Shown here: positions 47,246-59,899 of the stretch, piece after piece
How positions within the stretch are numbered: position 1 is the first letter of the stretch
Layout: the number at the start of each line of letters is the position of its first letter
DNA from: Heterodera schachtii
Taxonomy: Eukaryota > Nematoda > Chromadorea > Rhabditida > Heteroderidae
Assembly (NCBI GenBank): GCA_023374025.1
Contig: SIJG01000009.1
Location: 1,491,558 to 1,555,557 of the forward strand
DNA length: 64,000 nucleotides
Direction: 5' to 3'
Notes under the pieces: model-generated
Seen by the model: only the letters and a program-made list of their open reading frames with translations
The model's database searches: none
What the model was told of the DNA's origin: nothing
Program-made: the position numbers and the translations under genes

Positions 47246-47747
47246 ATAAGCCCGAAAATACTAGGGGGCCGCCGAAAATTAAATTTGAAAATTAAATTTA
47301 CTAAATTTGGATTTTTTGGAGTACATGGGAGGATCGGTCGGCCACCTGAGTCCGGTTTTAGTTTTGTTATAAATAGAGTGCTCAGTTTTCAGCACAAAAA
47401 ATCACCGATTAAGCACTGTAACAGACCTAATTTTCCCAAAATAAGCATGAAAAAAGCACAAAAAAGGCAAAATCAGCACAAAAAAGTGAAAAAAGCATAA
47501 AATTAAGGGATTAAAGGCACAAAAATTGAAAAAAGGCAGCATAAAAAAAAACGTTTTTTGCTCCCTGATTCTAAAAAATCCCCAAAATAGGTGCTAAAAA
47601 TGGTAATGAGATAAATAATTAAAAAAATCAAACATTCTTGCAAGTTTTGAGCACCTTTCTTCATAGCATATGCGCAGAAAAAGTATGCAAAATCATACAA
47701 CTTCGAACCCTTTTCATAATTATACGATTGAAATTGATAATTCTAAA
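47246..47747. other. Spacer with GCACAAAAAA-type short repeats
   Basis: Around 47395-47560 the words GCACAAAAA and AAAGCA recur irregularly. The plus frame 47285-47500 is a product of this and is not called. Confidence 0.4.
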
Positions 47748-47755
47748 GTCGGGGG

Positions 47756-48307
47756 TAGAGAAAGGCAAATCAACATTTTTCTCTTAGCAAACATTGTTTT
47801 AATAAATATCAACATTGACGTTGATATTTAATTAATATCAACATACATTATGCCATCAATGTAATATCAATGCTATTTTTATAATTAGGATAATTTTTTT
47901 AAATTTAAAGAAAATTTTTTTCAAATGACTTTTGGCGGAAAAATAAAATGGGGAGAGAGATAACAGAAAAGTGAGAGGGGTGTTAAATTCAGCCCCAGTG
48001 AAACAAAAGCATTTTTGGCAAAGAAGAATAATGAAAAATTAATTAAAAGAGAGTGTTACGGGAAGAGATTTAAGAGAGAGAGAGAAGAGAAACATAATGA
48101 TAATTCTCCGTCTATGACCAAAGGAATCAGCGAAGAAGTGACCTGAACTCCCATCCCATTACGCTCTCTATTGGAATTATTTCAAATAAATTTTAAAAAA
48201 TTATCGCAATTGCGTTGATGGCGTAATGTTAGTTGACTGAATTAAATATCAACATTTAAATTGATACCCCGCAAAAACTAATAAAAAGGTTGATTTGCCA
48301 TTCTCTA
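47756..48307. mobile_element. hAT-like MITE, ATCAACAT family
   Basis: The inverted ends TAGAGAAAGGCAAATCAAC and the complement of TAGAGAATGGCAAATCAAC differ at one position over 19 bp. Flanks GTCGGGGG (47748-47755) and CTCGGGGG (48308-48315) are an 8-bp duplication with one mismatch. TAGAG ends and 8-bp duplication fit hAT. Subterminal ATATCAACAT words lie near both ends. The 552-bp interior is non-coding and has a GA-rich stretch (47950-48090). Confidence 0.8.
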
Positions 48308-48336
48308 CTCGGGGGTCAATTTGGCCCGGCTAAAAC

Positions 48337-48600
48337 TAGAGGTGCGCCGTGAATCACGGTCACGGTCACGGTTACCGTGAATTTCGCTGGTTTTTTCGCT
48401 CACGGTCACGTTTCACGGTACCAATTCACGGTTATTCCGTGAAAAATTTACAGTGGATAAAATTGAAAATTTACGGATTACATATTGTTTTCATATTTTG
48501 TCATTTTTGGGCAAAGTTTGCTAAGAAATCGAGCAAAATTTCCAAAAAACCCACCGGCGGCACCGCAGGCCCCTTCCCCTATTCCTCAAACTTTTTTGAA
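48337..48600 (+). mobile_element. Truncated hAT-like element, CACGGT family
   Basis: The left end TAGAGGTGCGCCGTGA fits the YARNG pattern and leads into a CACGGT/TTCACGG array (48350-48455). A diverged core CCACCGGCGGCACCGCAGG (48552-48570) follows sequence resembling the pre-core flank of the ATCACGG and GATTTCCG families. No right terminus is present, so the element breaks off near 48600, where the T-rich domain begins. Confidence 0.6.
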
Positions 48601-50248
48601 CAAAGCCAAACTACCTATTAGACTCTTTATATAAATCATATATTTAAAAATTAATGGTTATTGTATGCAAATTTTTTTGCTATTTTCAATTGATTCTGCC
48701 TATTTGTGGAAGACGTCCACATAAATTTAAAATATTTTTATTAGGGCTAGTTCATTTATTTTAATTGTAAACTATGCAATTCATTTGTTCTCGTTTAAAA
48801 AATTAGATTTTGATTTTTCATGTTGCATTTAATTGTTCCATTTTTTATGATATATTATTTTCAGCAATTTTGGTAATAAAATAATTATATTTTGTTACAA
48901 TTTCATAAAATGATTTTTTATAGAAAATTATATTTAGGTTTTACCTTTAAATAAAAATTTAATTATATTTGTTTAAGTTTTTTATAAATTATTTAATTTT
49001 TAATTATAATTGCATATTTGTTTTTATGATTTTTAAATTTATACTATTGTTAAAACTTTTTTCAAAGAATAACTCGATTTTCCATTTATGATATTTTTTC
49101 AAAGACAGAAATTTAAAATTATTTTTTTACTGATTCTTGAATTTATGTACTTTGTTTAAAAATTATGATGGCATTTATTTTTGTTTTTTTTTACTTGATT
49201 TAATCTTATTTTCCTACTATGATCCAACTGTTGTGTCACGGTATTCCTTTCCATGCTGGGTGGTTTTATTTGCAGCATCATTCATTATAAATTGTTTGTA
49301 TTTTCCCGCATTTTCTTGATATTATAAAGCTAATAAGCTAATTTTTTTTAATTTAATTCCTTTTTTTTTGCTATTATTAATTTTTTTTAATTTTGATCTC
49401 GGCTTTAATTTTTTGTCATTCTTTTTTCGTACAAGCAAATTATTTGTTTGGTGTTTCAGAAAAAATATAAAATTATTATTTTCAACTGAATTAAATTTTT
49501 ATACATTTAATTAAAATATTTTTATCTGCTTGGCGATTTTTTTTGCATTTTTTCATGTTTTTTAAATTTTTTTGAATTATTTTGAATTTTGGCAATTTTA
49601 GGAAGCAAAATATATGTAATCTCTTAACTTCGTATGATACAGAGAATATATTTGGTTACGAAATAAAAAAATATATATTTCTATGTTTATAGGTTTAATT
49701 TAATATATCTTTTCTGTGGATGAGTTGTATGGCAATTTAATTGCTTTTTTATTTTATTAATTGTTGAATTAATCAATTCTTTCATTTAAATAATTTTAAA
49801 TCACTTTTTTAATTTATTGTAAAGGCATTATGGTATTTCATTTAGGTATTCTTCTAAAAAAAATTCAGTATCACCTATTATTCTTAGAAAAAATTTGATT
49901 ACTTTTCTTATTCTAAATTTAAGTGTTGAAGATTTTGAATATCCGGTTAAATCGACTCGCTCGTAGGAAAACCCTCCTAATTTAGGAGGGAAATCGGCTT
50001 GTCTCTCTCTGCCTTTTCTTCAGCTGGACTCATACATTAATTTTAGCATTTATATATTCTTATTTGGTTTTAATCGGTTTTTACTTTAATAAATTTCTTT
50101 TAATTTGCGTTAAAATAAACTTTTTGGTGTTTTTGTTGTTATTTTTAATATCTAACTTGACAAGTTCGATTTTTCTAATTTTTCCATTCATTTTCATAAA
50201 TAATTCATTTGATTTTTTTCCAATTTATTTTTGTTTGAAAAGTTTATC
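48601..50248. other. T-rich domain, no gene called
   Basis: The plus strand is now T-rich instead of A-rich. A short hairpin CCCTCCTAATTTAGGAGGG sits at 49975-49993. A patch at 49228-49310 reads like a small exon, but I found no firm splice sites. Confidence 0.4.
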
Positions 50249-50252
50249 AATG

Positions 50253-50594
50253 TGACGGATCAAAATTTCTTCCTTATTTCAACATAGCCCGTCATCTCCT
50301 AAACCTTCTTTGCCATCATTTGTTCTTTGTCCTATCCCTTTAATTGTCAGTGGGCGGTCCGTTCCCGATCACTATTTAAGCTTGTAGCGTTCCCTCACAA
50401 TTGTTCATCCCCTGGTTCATTTATTCCACCTGTCTCCAATTGTGCAGACACGAATCGGGAGGTGTTCCACACAGTCGACTGTTGTTCCCCCTTTCCCCTT
50501 CCGAATAAAGGATATTATTCGAATTACCGTTACACAGTGTTTTGGGGAATCTATTAACACCAAACTATCCCATCATATTTTTATTTAACATTCA
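50253..50594 (+). repeat. 5' LTR
   Basis: TATTTAAG near 50372 is a possible TATA box and AATAAA at 50504-50509 a poly-A signal. The primer-binding-like site starts at 50595. Confidence 0.9.
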
Positions 50595-50699
50595 TGGAGG
50601 TCCCGCCGCTGTACATTTGGAGACGGCTATTTGTTCATTTTTTGTTTTCAATTAAATATTCATTTTTGATTTGTTTGATGTGGTAAAAACTCATTCTTG

Positions 50700-52170
50700 A
50701 ATGGATGAGACTGACTGATCAATGATCAGAGAACGGGAAAAAGGAAGAAATCTGGCGAAAGATTGGAGAATGGCCAGCAGAAAGAGTGATGAAAAGATGC
50801 TCTGATTTGAGAGACAAAATTGATCAGAGAGTGATCGGTTGGCTTTAATGAAAAAATGATCAGAGAGTGATCGGTTGGCTCTAAAGTCAAAAATGATCCG
50901 AGAGGGATCAAAAAATGAATAATTTGAAAGGGAACCGGAACATGGCAAATTTTGCTGAAAAAAGACCAAAATGATCAAGTGATTCGGCCGAAAGTGAACA
51001 GTTATCCTGATCAAACGTTCTGATCAGAAAATATAAAGAGAAAACAATAAAATGCGTGAAACGAATGAGTCCGAAGGTGGCAATTTTGAATTGAAACTCA
51101 AATTTAAATCAGAAATGATCAGTGGTTGATAATGAATTGCTGGAAAACTCAAATTTTGAAGTTTCATTTTAAAACTTTTCATAATTATTTAATTCAATGT
51201 AAGGTGCTCAGAACGGGTCTCCCAAAATTTTCAGATTTTTTTTTCTTCGCAATTTTTAACATTTGCTATTGAGAAGAAAAACCTATGACGTGCAATTACC
51301 GTCTAAGGGTTAAAGTTCAAAGATCACGAGACAAGAGTGATCGGCTGATTGTTGCCAAACAAATGACTCCCAAAATGTTCCAAACATTGGAAGCAATTAA
51401 TAAAAGCCAGAGCAATTAATTATACTATTACCACAATGAGAAGCGAGTCACGAGAAAAAGAGAAAAAAGAAGGACACAAATGCTGAGAAATGGCGGAGAT
51501 TAACAAAAGGTGGCAAATGGCAATGTCAGAATTGTGAATGGAATTTTTGGGAAATAAAATAAGACCAATGGCCGATCGGCAACAACGAGCAAATGTTTGG
51601 AAAAAAGTTTTAAAAAATAAAAATTGGGGTAAATAAATGAATTGGTATGAAATGGTTCACAAAAAGGAATTAATCGTGGATAACAGATAAGAATTAAATA
51701 AATGTAAACATTGAAATCGAAATTAAAGCCATAAATGATTGTGATATTAGATCTGAAGGAGAAAGTGCAACTGATCAGAAAAAAGCAAAAACTGATAAGA
51801 AAGAGTAAATGATCAGAATTCAAGGAGAACAATTGATCAGAAGTGAAGGCAACTGATTAGTAAGAAAAAAAGGAAATGATCAGAGTAAAAAAGGCAACAG
51901 ATCAGAATGTGAAAATAAATAAATCAGAGGAGGAATGTGGTCAGAAAGTGAAAGACCAATTCAGAAGAGAAAAAAAATCGATCAGAAAGCGAAAAGTGAA
52001 TTGATCGTAAAGGAAAAGGCAATTGATCAGTAATAAAAGGCAACCGACCAGAATGTGAAAAGTTAATAATCAAAATGAGAAATGTGATCAGACCAATGCA
52101 AGTAAAGTTAGTGATCAGAATGATTGAACTGAAATGATCAGAGAGTAAAGAGTGGACAATCATCAGTAAT
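50700..52170 (+). repeat. Dispersed TGATCAGA motif array in the LTR element interior
   Basis: More than a dozen GATCAGA/TGATCAG words occur at irregular spacing through the non-coding interior, together with AGTGATCGGTTGGCT repeats (50828 and 50866). The frames on the minus strand here (50691-51014, 51500-51832, 51924-52163) are shadows of this composition. Confidence 0.75.
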
Positions 52171-52913
52171 AATAAAATTTTTGGTTTTTGACCATGCGAA
52201 ATTTTATGTTCGTGACCGAATTAATGGCTAATGATTACAGTCAAGGACAGACAGTGAACAGAGGGCTATTTTGGAAAAATTGTTGGAATAGATATAATCA
52301 TTTTTTTGAGTAAATGTGCCAGCAGAAGGGAAAAAGGCACAAAAAGGCTGTTGAAGAAATTGAGTGATAAATACAGCCAAAAGAAATTGAGTAATTAATG
52401 CAGCTAAAAATTGAGTGATAATGTTAGCTGAAATACATGATTATAAAAAGCTTCAGCGAATTCCTAGGTCAGTCGTTCTTAAATTAAGCAAGGAAAAATA
52501 CCAAAAAGGGAAAAAATAGGCGATCAAAGCCTGGAATTATTGTGGTCTGATCAAAGGCGGATGAAAATGGTTGAAGAATTGTAATAAAAGACAGAATTTG
52601 AAAATGCGTGAAAGAAACAAAACAAAAAAAAGATGGAAAGCGAAGACGGATAAAGCGCTGGGGTTCAAGCGAACGAGGAGCGGGTGCCGGAACAACACAA
52701 GAAACCGCTGACTGACGAGCCTTGACCAAAACGACGATGAACCGATTGATCAACAAATGGACGAACCGACAGACGGACGAACAGAACGAGACCAACTGAC
52801 GCGACCGCGAACCCGAGAAGAAAAGAATGACCAACATTGAAAACTGACCAAGAAGAGCCGCGCAGATCATTTTGAATTTGATGTTCGAGGACGAACATTC
52901 TGGAGGTAGGGGA

Positions 52914-53255
52914 TGACGGATCAAAATTTCTTCCTTATTTCAACATAGCCCGTCATCTCCTAAACCTTCTTTGCCATCATTTGTTCTTTGTCCTATCCCT
53001 TTAATTGTCAGTGGGCGGTCCGTTCCCGATCACTATTTAAGCTTGTAGCGTTCCCTCACAATTGTTCATCCCCTGGTTCATTTATTCCACCTGTCTCCAA
53101 TTGTGCAGACACGAATCGGGAGGTGTTCCACACAGTCGACTGTTGTTCCCCCTTTCCCCTTCCGAATAAAGGATATTATTCGATTTACCGTTACACAGTG
53201 TTTTGGGGAATCTATTAACACCAAACTATCCCATCATATTTTTATTTAACATTCA
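52914..53255 (+). repeat. 3' LTR
   Basis: Copy of the 5' LTR with one visible substitution; preceded by the purine tract at 52902-52913. Confidence 0.9.
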
Positions 53256-53259
53256 AATG

Positions 53260-53732
53260 TATAACTTTATAGGTTTTTTAAAATTAATATTTTTATATTT
53301 GATTTTTTTATCAAAAATTATATTTTTTTATTTTCCTATGTCATTTCATTCATTTCAATGAATTTTAATTCTTTCAAATTGTTAAAAACTTTTTCCATCA
53401 AACAAATTAAAATTTTAATGTTAGCTTTTGTCATTTGTATTTAATTTAAATTTATTCCAGTTTATTTTATAGTTTTTTCTTAGTGTTTTTTTTTTGTGTC
53501 ATTTGAAGTATTATCTATTACTTTGTTCTATCGCGAAGGAACCAATTCAATTTTTTTCCCAGTCTTTATTATATATTCATAACATTTATGGAATTAAATT
53601 ATTCCATTTATTGTTTATTTTTAAGTTATATTTAATCAAATTCTCTTAAATATTTATTTGTAATTTATGGTGTTCTTATTTTATTATGTGATTTCATTAA
53701 TTATTTTATTTGAATTCAAAATTCCTATTTTA
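53260..53732. other. T-rich spacer or intron
   Basis: No exon or repeat seen. Confidence 0.45.
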
Positions 53733-54976
53733 TTGCCCCATCACACGTTTGTCGGTCTGTTCAACTGCGCTGTCGCGCTCGGCACCAACCCGCACCATTC
53801 ATCGGCAACAAAATTGGTGCAAATTTTATGTTTAATTTTATATTAGTTTATTTATATGTATATGTTTTATTTAATTATTATTATTATATTTGTATTATAA
53901 AAAAAGTTCAATTATAATAAAACATTGTAGTTTGATTATTTTTTAAATTTAATTTATTAATATTTTTATTATTTTTTCATTAATTTTTTATTTTTATTTT
54001 AAATTGGTTTTAAAAAATGTAATCCAATTGAAAATTTAATCAAAAATTGTCTTTATTTTTTTAATTTTCATTCATTAGTTTTCCAAATTTTAAATTTATA
54101 AGATTGTTTTTCGTCAAATGTGTAAAATTCACAATTGTTTATACTTTAATCAATTCATTTTACATTTAAAATAATAAAAATTTTTACTCAAAAGTTAAGA
54201 CTTTTTTTGGTTTAATAATTCTTTTCAGTTTTACATTTTTTCTATTTAATTCTTCTTAAAATTATTTTATTCATGCCCCCGGGGTGTTAATGTAAGGGTG
54301 GCTGTAATAGAGGTCGTTATACTGTAATTATTAAATTTATTTTCAGCACCCAATTGCGCCGTTGGAGCCGCCCCGGAGTTTGTTCGACCCGCAGTACACG
54401 GCCATGTGTTTTGGCACGACTTCGGACGAGTTCAAACCGATCCGTTCGGAGCAATTCAATTTGCCCTCAGTGATGGCAAAAGCAAAAGGCATTCGAGGTG
54501 AGGCAAAATTTAATAAAGTTAATTTAAATTAATTTTGGATTTTTAAACAATTAAAAATCTCGCAATTTAAAAAAAGAATAATAATTTTACAGATTTTTAA
54601 AATTTGTTACGGCCTTTAATCGACGATATAAAAGAAAAATGAATTCTTTTTAAACAGTTTTTTTGTTTGCAATTTAATTTTAAAAATTATAAAAATATTT
54701 TATTTCGCCATTTTTCAATATTCTACAATTTTTAATTCAAAAAACTTTTTATTTTCATTTTTATTATAAAATTAGATTTTTTCAATTTTTCTTACTTTCT
54801 TAATAATTATTTTAAAATAAATATTTGATTTGTTCATTAATTCACACACAGGCATTTTGTTCCTCCATTTGTGCGTCAGTGGCGACTCGGTACTGAAAGT
54901 GCAGATCCGAAACGGCGCCTATTTCCTAAAGAGTTTGCCAATCTCTTCATTTGTCAAGGTCAACAAAACAAAATGA
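53733..54976 (+). CDS. Partial plus-strand gene, two or three exons
   Basis: Exon 54347-54497 follows acceptor TTTTCAG and ends at GTGAGG. Exon 54852-54976 follows ACACACAG and ends at TGA. They join in phase to encode a GC-rich segment including SLFDPQYTAMCFGTTSDEF and VLKVQIRNGAYFLKSLP. A probable upstream exon ends at donor GTGCAAAT (about 53733-53816, GLFNCAVALGTNPHH) and fits the same phase. The start is not found. A second frame (see findings) is also open across all exons and runs on to TAA at 55072-55074. I prefer the first frame because its third codon positions are richer in G/C. Family not recognised. Confidence 0.55.
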
Positions 54977-55079
54977 TTGCCTATGGGCAACCAACTAATT
55001 TTGAAAAAGTTGAAAAAACTGCTTGGCGGCATTTGGTCAAAATGATGAAAATGGCACAATTAAGAATATTATAAGAAAA

Positions 55080-58000
55080 CATTTTTTATCAATATTTTTG
55101 GTTTTATCATTTCTTGAATTTACACCAGTTGTTTCGTTGATCTGAAAAAAGGATCTTTTTTTACAAATAATTTGCTACCAGAAGTTTAAAATTTAATTAT
55201 AAAATTCAGATCTTGTTGATCTACAAATTAAATTGGTCTAAAAAACTTTTTAAATTAATATCACAAAAATTCAATATTATTGATATTTTTTAATTAATTG
55301 ACAAAGCATATTGTTTGTTTACTTTCTTTAAATTAAAAATTATTAAGTGTGAAATGCCCGCGTAGAAAATTTCCACTTTTAGTTTATAATTCTCTTTTTT
55401 AATTTACTGTATTGTTTGTCCATTATATTTCTAAATTTGCTTTATAGATATTTTTTGTATATTATATCATTTTTTGGATAATATGATGTTTTATTAAAAA
55501 TTCTTCTGAATTTTTCTCGCCTCCTTCCTCGAAGTTCTAATATATAATGCCTGAAATTTATATGGTTTGTAAATACATAAATATATCCATGTATTTTGAT
55601 TTGGTTTGAAATATGTGTTTATAATCTCGTGTCAAATTATTTCTATTTTTTCTCATTTAAATAGTTATTTTACTATTCCTGCGTATTTTCTATAATAATT
55701 TTTTGTTGTTAAATGATTAAATTTTAATTAATTCTTAATATTGTCAATAAAACTGTTGTTCCTTTCCATAGATTTTTGTTATTATGAATTTAAAGTTAGC
55801 TTTTAATTCAACGATTAAATCGCGAAAAAATGTCAAATATTAATTTTTAATAAATATACAATATTTTTGCAATTCATATGCATATAAGAAAATATCTTTT
55901 TTTAATTATAGAATTAGCAAACTAATTTTAAAAATAGTCTAATTTGGTAATGTGTGCCTTAATCGTGAAAATATTAAATGAATTTAATTTTATAACATCA
56001 TTGAAATGCTCTAAATAAATCGCGTAAGAAATTAAATATTCATTTTTGTGTTTGACAATAATCCAAGTAAAAAATTTCATTTAGTTAATTTAATTTATAT
56101 ATAGATTGATACATTTCTTATTTTGTCAATTCAAATGTAAAATTCAAGGATTCACTTCTATTTTATTAATTTCAAAAAATTTAATATACTTCTTATAAAT
56201 TCTTAAATAAATATATTAATTTTTTTAGAGCAGGCTTCGTTTCCCGAGTATCTATCGTTTTACTTTATTTGCGGTTTTAATATTGATTTAAGAAAATTTT
56301 AGTTTTATTTATCTGCCTGAGAGATTATTATTTATATTCAGATTGTGTATTTGTTTGAGATTTATTCGTTTTATTTTCTTTTAATTAAGTTATTAATAAT
56401 TAAATGTTATGTATAAGAGATTTATTGGATTAATATTTCATTTGATAAAATTCCTCCCTTTTTACTTGGATACAAAAAGTCGATTAAATTTTTTAAATTT
56501 TCCCTTTGTTATTAACTTAATGAATCAGCTTAAATTTTGTGTTGTATCAAATCAATATCCATTTTTTAAGTTTTTAGAATTTTTAATATTTTAATTTGTT
56601 AATAATAAGCGATATTTTCATATTCAAATTGTGATCAATTTTTGTTGTATAATTAACGTAATTGTCAGATTTATTGCAGTTTATTTATTATAGCTATTTT
56701 TATGTGAGATTTTTCGGGCATTTGATATTCAATGATCAAATTTGGTTTAGCAATTAAAATTGCATAATTCTAATAAAAATTGCAGTTCTTTTACAGAATA
56801 AAAAATAGATTAACTACCAATTTTAATTAAATACTTCGCTTCGTAAAAATAATCTCGCATCACAGATGTCAAGCCGAATTTCAAATTGCTTCAAAAATGT
56901 TCGTCTAAATCCAATAAAAAAAATTTTACATTGTTATCCTAATATTCAGTGGTTTCATTTATTAAAATTTAATATCTTTTTGTATTTTAATTAACATTTT
57001 CATCTGTTTTAAATCACACCTGTTTCATTTATATATAATTTATTCGTTATGATGTACTTATTTTTTAATTTTATTAGTTTTTGTATGTTTTCTTATTTAT
57101 TTTATCTGTTATCTGTTTATTTAATACCCCATGCTTGGATCTCCATATTTTTACAAAGCACTGCATATCTCTTAATCTAATTTTTAATTATCATTAAATT
57201 TAACCTTGAACTATTTAGCTTATCTTTCGAATTTATATGCGTTCTATTTACTTCTTTTTCCGACTGAAAAATGACCAAACTTTTATTTTTATTTGTATTT
57301 TCAATTATATTATATTTTACATTTTAATAAAGAATAATGTTCATATATTCTTTTGTACCTTCTCTTTTTGTAATGTTTTCTTATTGCAGAGATTAATCAT
57401 CAAAATTTTTCAGTCTTTTTGTTTTATTTATTAATTCTTTAATAATTATTATTAAATTCTTTTTTTCTTGATTTTTGGCTCCAAGTTTAATCCTTAATTG
57501 TGGGTTATATTAAATATTATTTCCAATCCTATATAAATTTATTTAAAAATTTAAAAAAAATAATTATTTTAAAATTTGTATAATAAAAACTTATATTAAA
57601 TAATTCATTTTTGTTCTAGTCATTATCTGCTTCTTGCATACGTTTCTTTTTTTATCAAAAACATTTTTGTTTAAAGGAAGTTTTATGGTCATGCTTTTTG
57701 GAACCTGGAAGGAATATTTTCATATTAATTTATTTAAAATATTTAAACCTATAATTATTTTTATTCAAACTGAAAAATAAATAAATTTTAAAACCAGTAA
57801 ATTAAAAATACTTTTTAAATAATCGATTACATATTATGACATACTCGGGAGCTTCATTTATTTTTGTAGAAATTGGAGTGTAAATGGTTTTCATTGGAAT
57901 GGAATAACTGCTGGTCTGTTAAATGGACTTTTGTCTTCATAAAAAACGATTATTTAACTTTTTTCCAGTATTTATTAGTATGCTAATTTTTAAATTTTTT

Positions 58001-58364
58001 TAGATATTGTTTTTTATATTTTTTTATATGCGTCGTAATTTATTTCACTTATTTGTATTTATTACTCATGTCATGTACTCGCAAAACGGAACATTTTCTC
58101 TGGGGATGCTTAACATTAATATTAATATTTACAAAATCTTAAACATTTTTGTTTTTTCCTCCGTATTTAATTTATTTTTTTAAATGCTATTTTTTTATAA
58201 TTAATTGTTCTAATTTTTAAGACATGTTTTTTTTATCTTGTAAATTATGTTCTTTTTGATCTCATTTTGTTTTTATTGAAGCTTTGCATTTTGTGGAATA
58301 AGAAGTCAATACTTCTTCGCGTTTTTTGAATATTATGCAATTAATATTTCGTTTTTCTGTTCAG
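55080..58364. other. T-rich desert
   Basis: About 3.3 kb of T-rich DNA with no convincing exon, array or inverted repeat. It could be intron or intergenic. The frames at 56409-56594 and 57237-57434 are T-driven. Confidence 0.45.
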
Positions 58365-58511
58365 ATGTCACGGATCTATTCATCTCGTTCACGTTCTAAG
58401 ATTTTTTTTCTAGTCTTGTTGTCTTTGTCTCTTTTAAATTGTTATGCAATTCCTTGGTTTCCATTGCAATCACTCCGAATTATTTATATATTATTTTTTG
58501 ATTTTGTTTGA
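58365..58511 (+). CDS. Start exon of a probable secreted protein
   Basis: The ATG lies immediately after the acceptor TTTTTCTGTTCAG (58352-58364), the layout of a trans-splice site at a nematode gene start. The encoded N-terminus is a good signal peptide: MSRIYSSRSRSK, a hydrophobic core IFFLVLLSLSLL, then NCYAIP. The frame continues to TGA at 58509-58511 (48 aa), but an internal donor is likely. Exon candidates at 59042-59148 and 62011-62062 lie downstream on the same strand; the joins are not solved. Confidence 0.5.
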   Translation: MSRIYSSRSRSKIFFLVLLSLSLLNCYAIPWFPLQSLRIIYILFFDFV

Positions 58512-59041
58512 AACTATGAAATATATTTTCTTCAGAAATTTTAATGTGTTTTTTTCTTTTTATCCTCTTTTGTACTTCCTTAGTTTGTTGAAGCAAATAT
58601 AATAAATTTTATGAAGAAATAGTGATTTTTTTTAACTTTTTATAAAATTTTAACTGATTTTTTTCCAATTTAAATGAAATTTTATTTGTTTTATTTTTTT
58701 GCTAGAGTAAAATATCCTTTTTTCATTCAAATTATTAACATATTACAGTTAATATAGACAAAAAAAATTATTGTTATGTTTGTACATTTGATTTAAATAA
58801 TTCTTTGTTGCATTTAGATTTAGCTCACGGATGCTTTTCAAGATGTCTAAATTATTTTTCTCAGATCAATTATTTTTCATTTTTCATTAATTTATCTTTT
58901 ATAATAGTAAGCTGATTTAACATATTTCAAATTCAATTTTATAATTTTTATTCGATTTTTTTATTATTTTTCTACATTAACATATTTCAATTCATTTATT
59001 TTAATTTTTCCAAATTAATATTTTTAGCTATATTAATGCAG

Positions 59042-59148
59042 CTTTCATTAATGTCTCATGTATCGTCCGGTGTTCGGATATAGCAACGGAACTTCTTCTT
59101 CTTCTTTTATTGAAACGGTTTGTTTATAGAAATTTTTCAATCTATTAA
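59042..59148 (+). CDS. Weak exon candidate
   Basis: After AATGCAG the frame FINVSCIVRCSDIATELLLL is open to TAA at 59146-59148. The CTT repeats could be low complexity. It may follow the signal-peptide exon at 58365. Confidence 0.28.
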
Positions 59149-59899
59149 TTATACTTCATTGCTCTTTTTAAATATTTTTATTATAAAATAATAAACTTTG
59201 TTTTTATTATAAGGTTTTACTTAAACAGAAGGATTATTTCTTATGCCCTAAATTATAGATAGAATAAATTTTTAATAAATATACATATTCCAACTAAATA
59301 ATTTCTTATTTTATTAATTTTAACGTTTTCAATATTTTATTTTTTTCTTGTTAAGGATAAAACATATTAATAATTTTTTAATTTGAATTTATCGTAAAAT
59401 TATTTTTGGCAGTTTTTAGCAATTAAAAATATAAAATCGAAATGCTTCACCCGTTCCGACACAATTGTTTAATGACTTTTATTCTAATTATAATTAACCA
59501 TATTGATTAATTTTCCAATGTGTTTCCGCAAAGTCTCTCTAACATTTTAATAATAATTATAATTAAACTTATAGGATTTTATCAATATTTTACAAACTAA
59601 AAAGATTAATTTTTTTAGTTACATTCAGTTTTCCTTTGTTTGAATTTAGTTGGGTGGATTTTCCAGTGTTTTATTAATTTTGTATGTTTAGATAAAAATT
59701 AATAATTGCTCTATTTGTAGTTAAATATTTGTATATTCACAATGAATGGTTTGAAATTGATTATGTTTTTGATTAATTATTTTCTTCGTCGTATTTTTAA
59801 AAATTTAATTATGTTACATAATGAAAATAAAAGTAATTTATTTGTTATTTAATTTTTGTATAATTCAGATTAATTTTAATAAATTGATTTTTTATGAAT

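Larger units (their letters stand above)
50253..53255 (+). mobile_element. Young non-autonomous LTR retrotransposon
   Basis: Two 342-bp LTRs (50253-50594 and 52914-53255) begin TGACGGATC and end TTAACATTCA, flanked by the 4-bp duplication AATG (50249-50252 and 53256-53259). The LTRs differ at one base that I see (A at 50523, T at 53184). A primer-binding-like TGGAGGTCCCGCCG follows the 5' LTR at once, and a purine tract GGAGGTAGGGGA abuts the 3' LTR. The 2.3-kb interior encodes no gag or pol, so it must be mobilised by another element. Just before the purine tract a short frame (EFDVRGRTFWR, stop) resembles the tail of a pol gene and may be the only coding relic. Confidence 0.9.

Noticed and set aside
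49975..49993. Palindromic hairpin as a transcription terminator
   Set aside because: Rho-independent terminators do not apply here; an isolated 9-bp palindrome without context is not evidence of function.
50327..50557. 76-codon frame repeated at 52988-53218
   Set aside because: Lies wholly within the LTRs; the repetition reflects the LTR pair, not two genes.
52484..52924. Minus-strand frame of 146 codons
   Set aside because: Antisense to the 3' part of the LTR element and extends into the LTR; open by composition.
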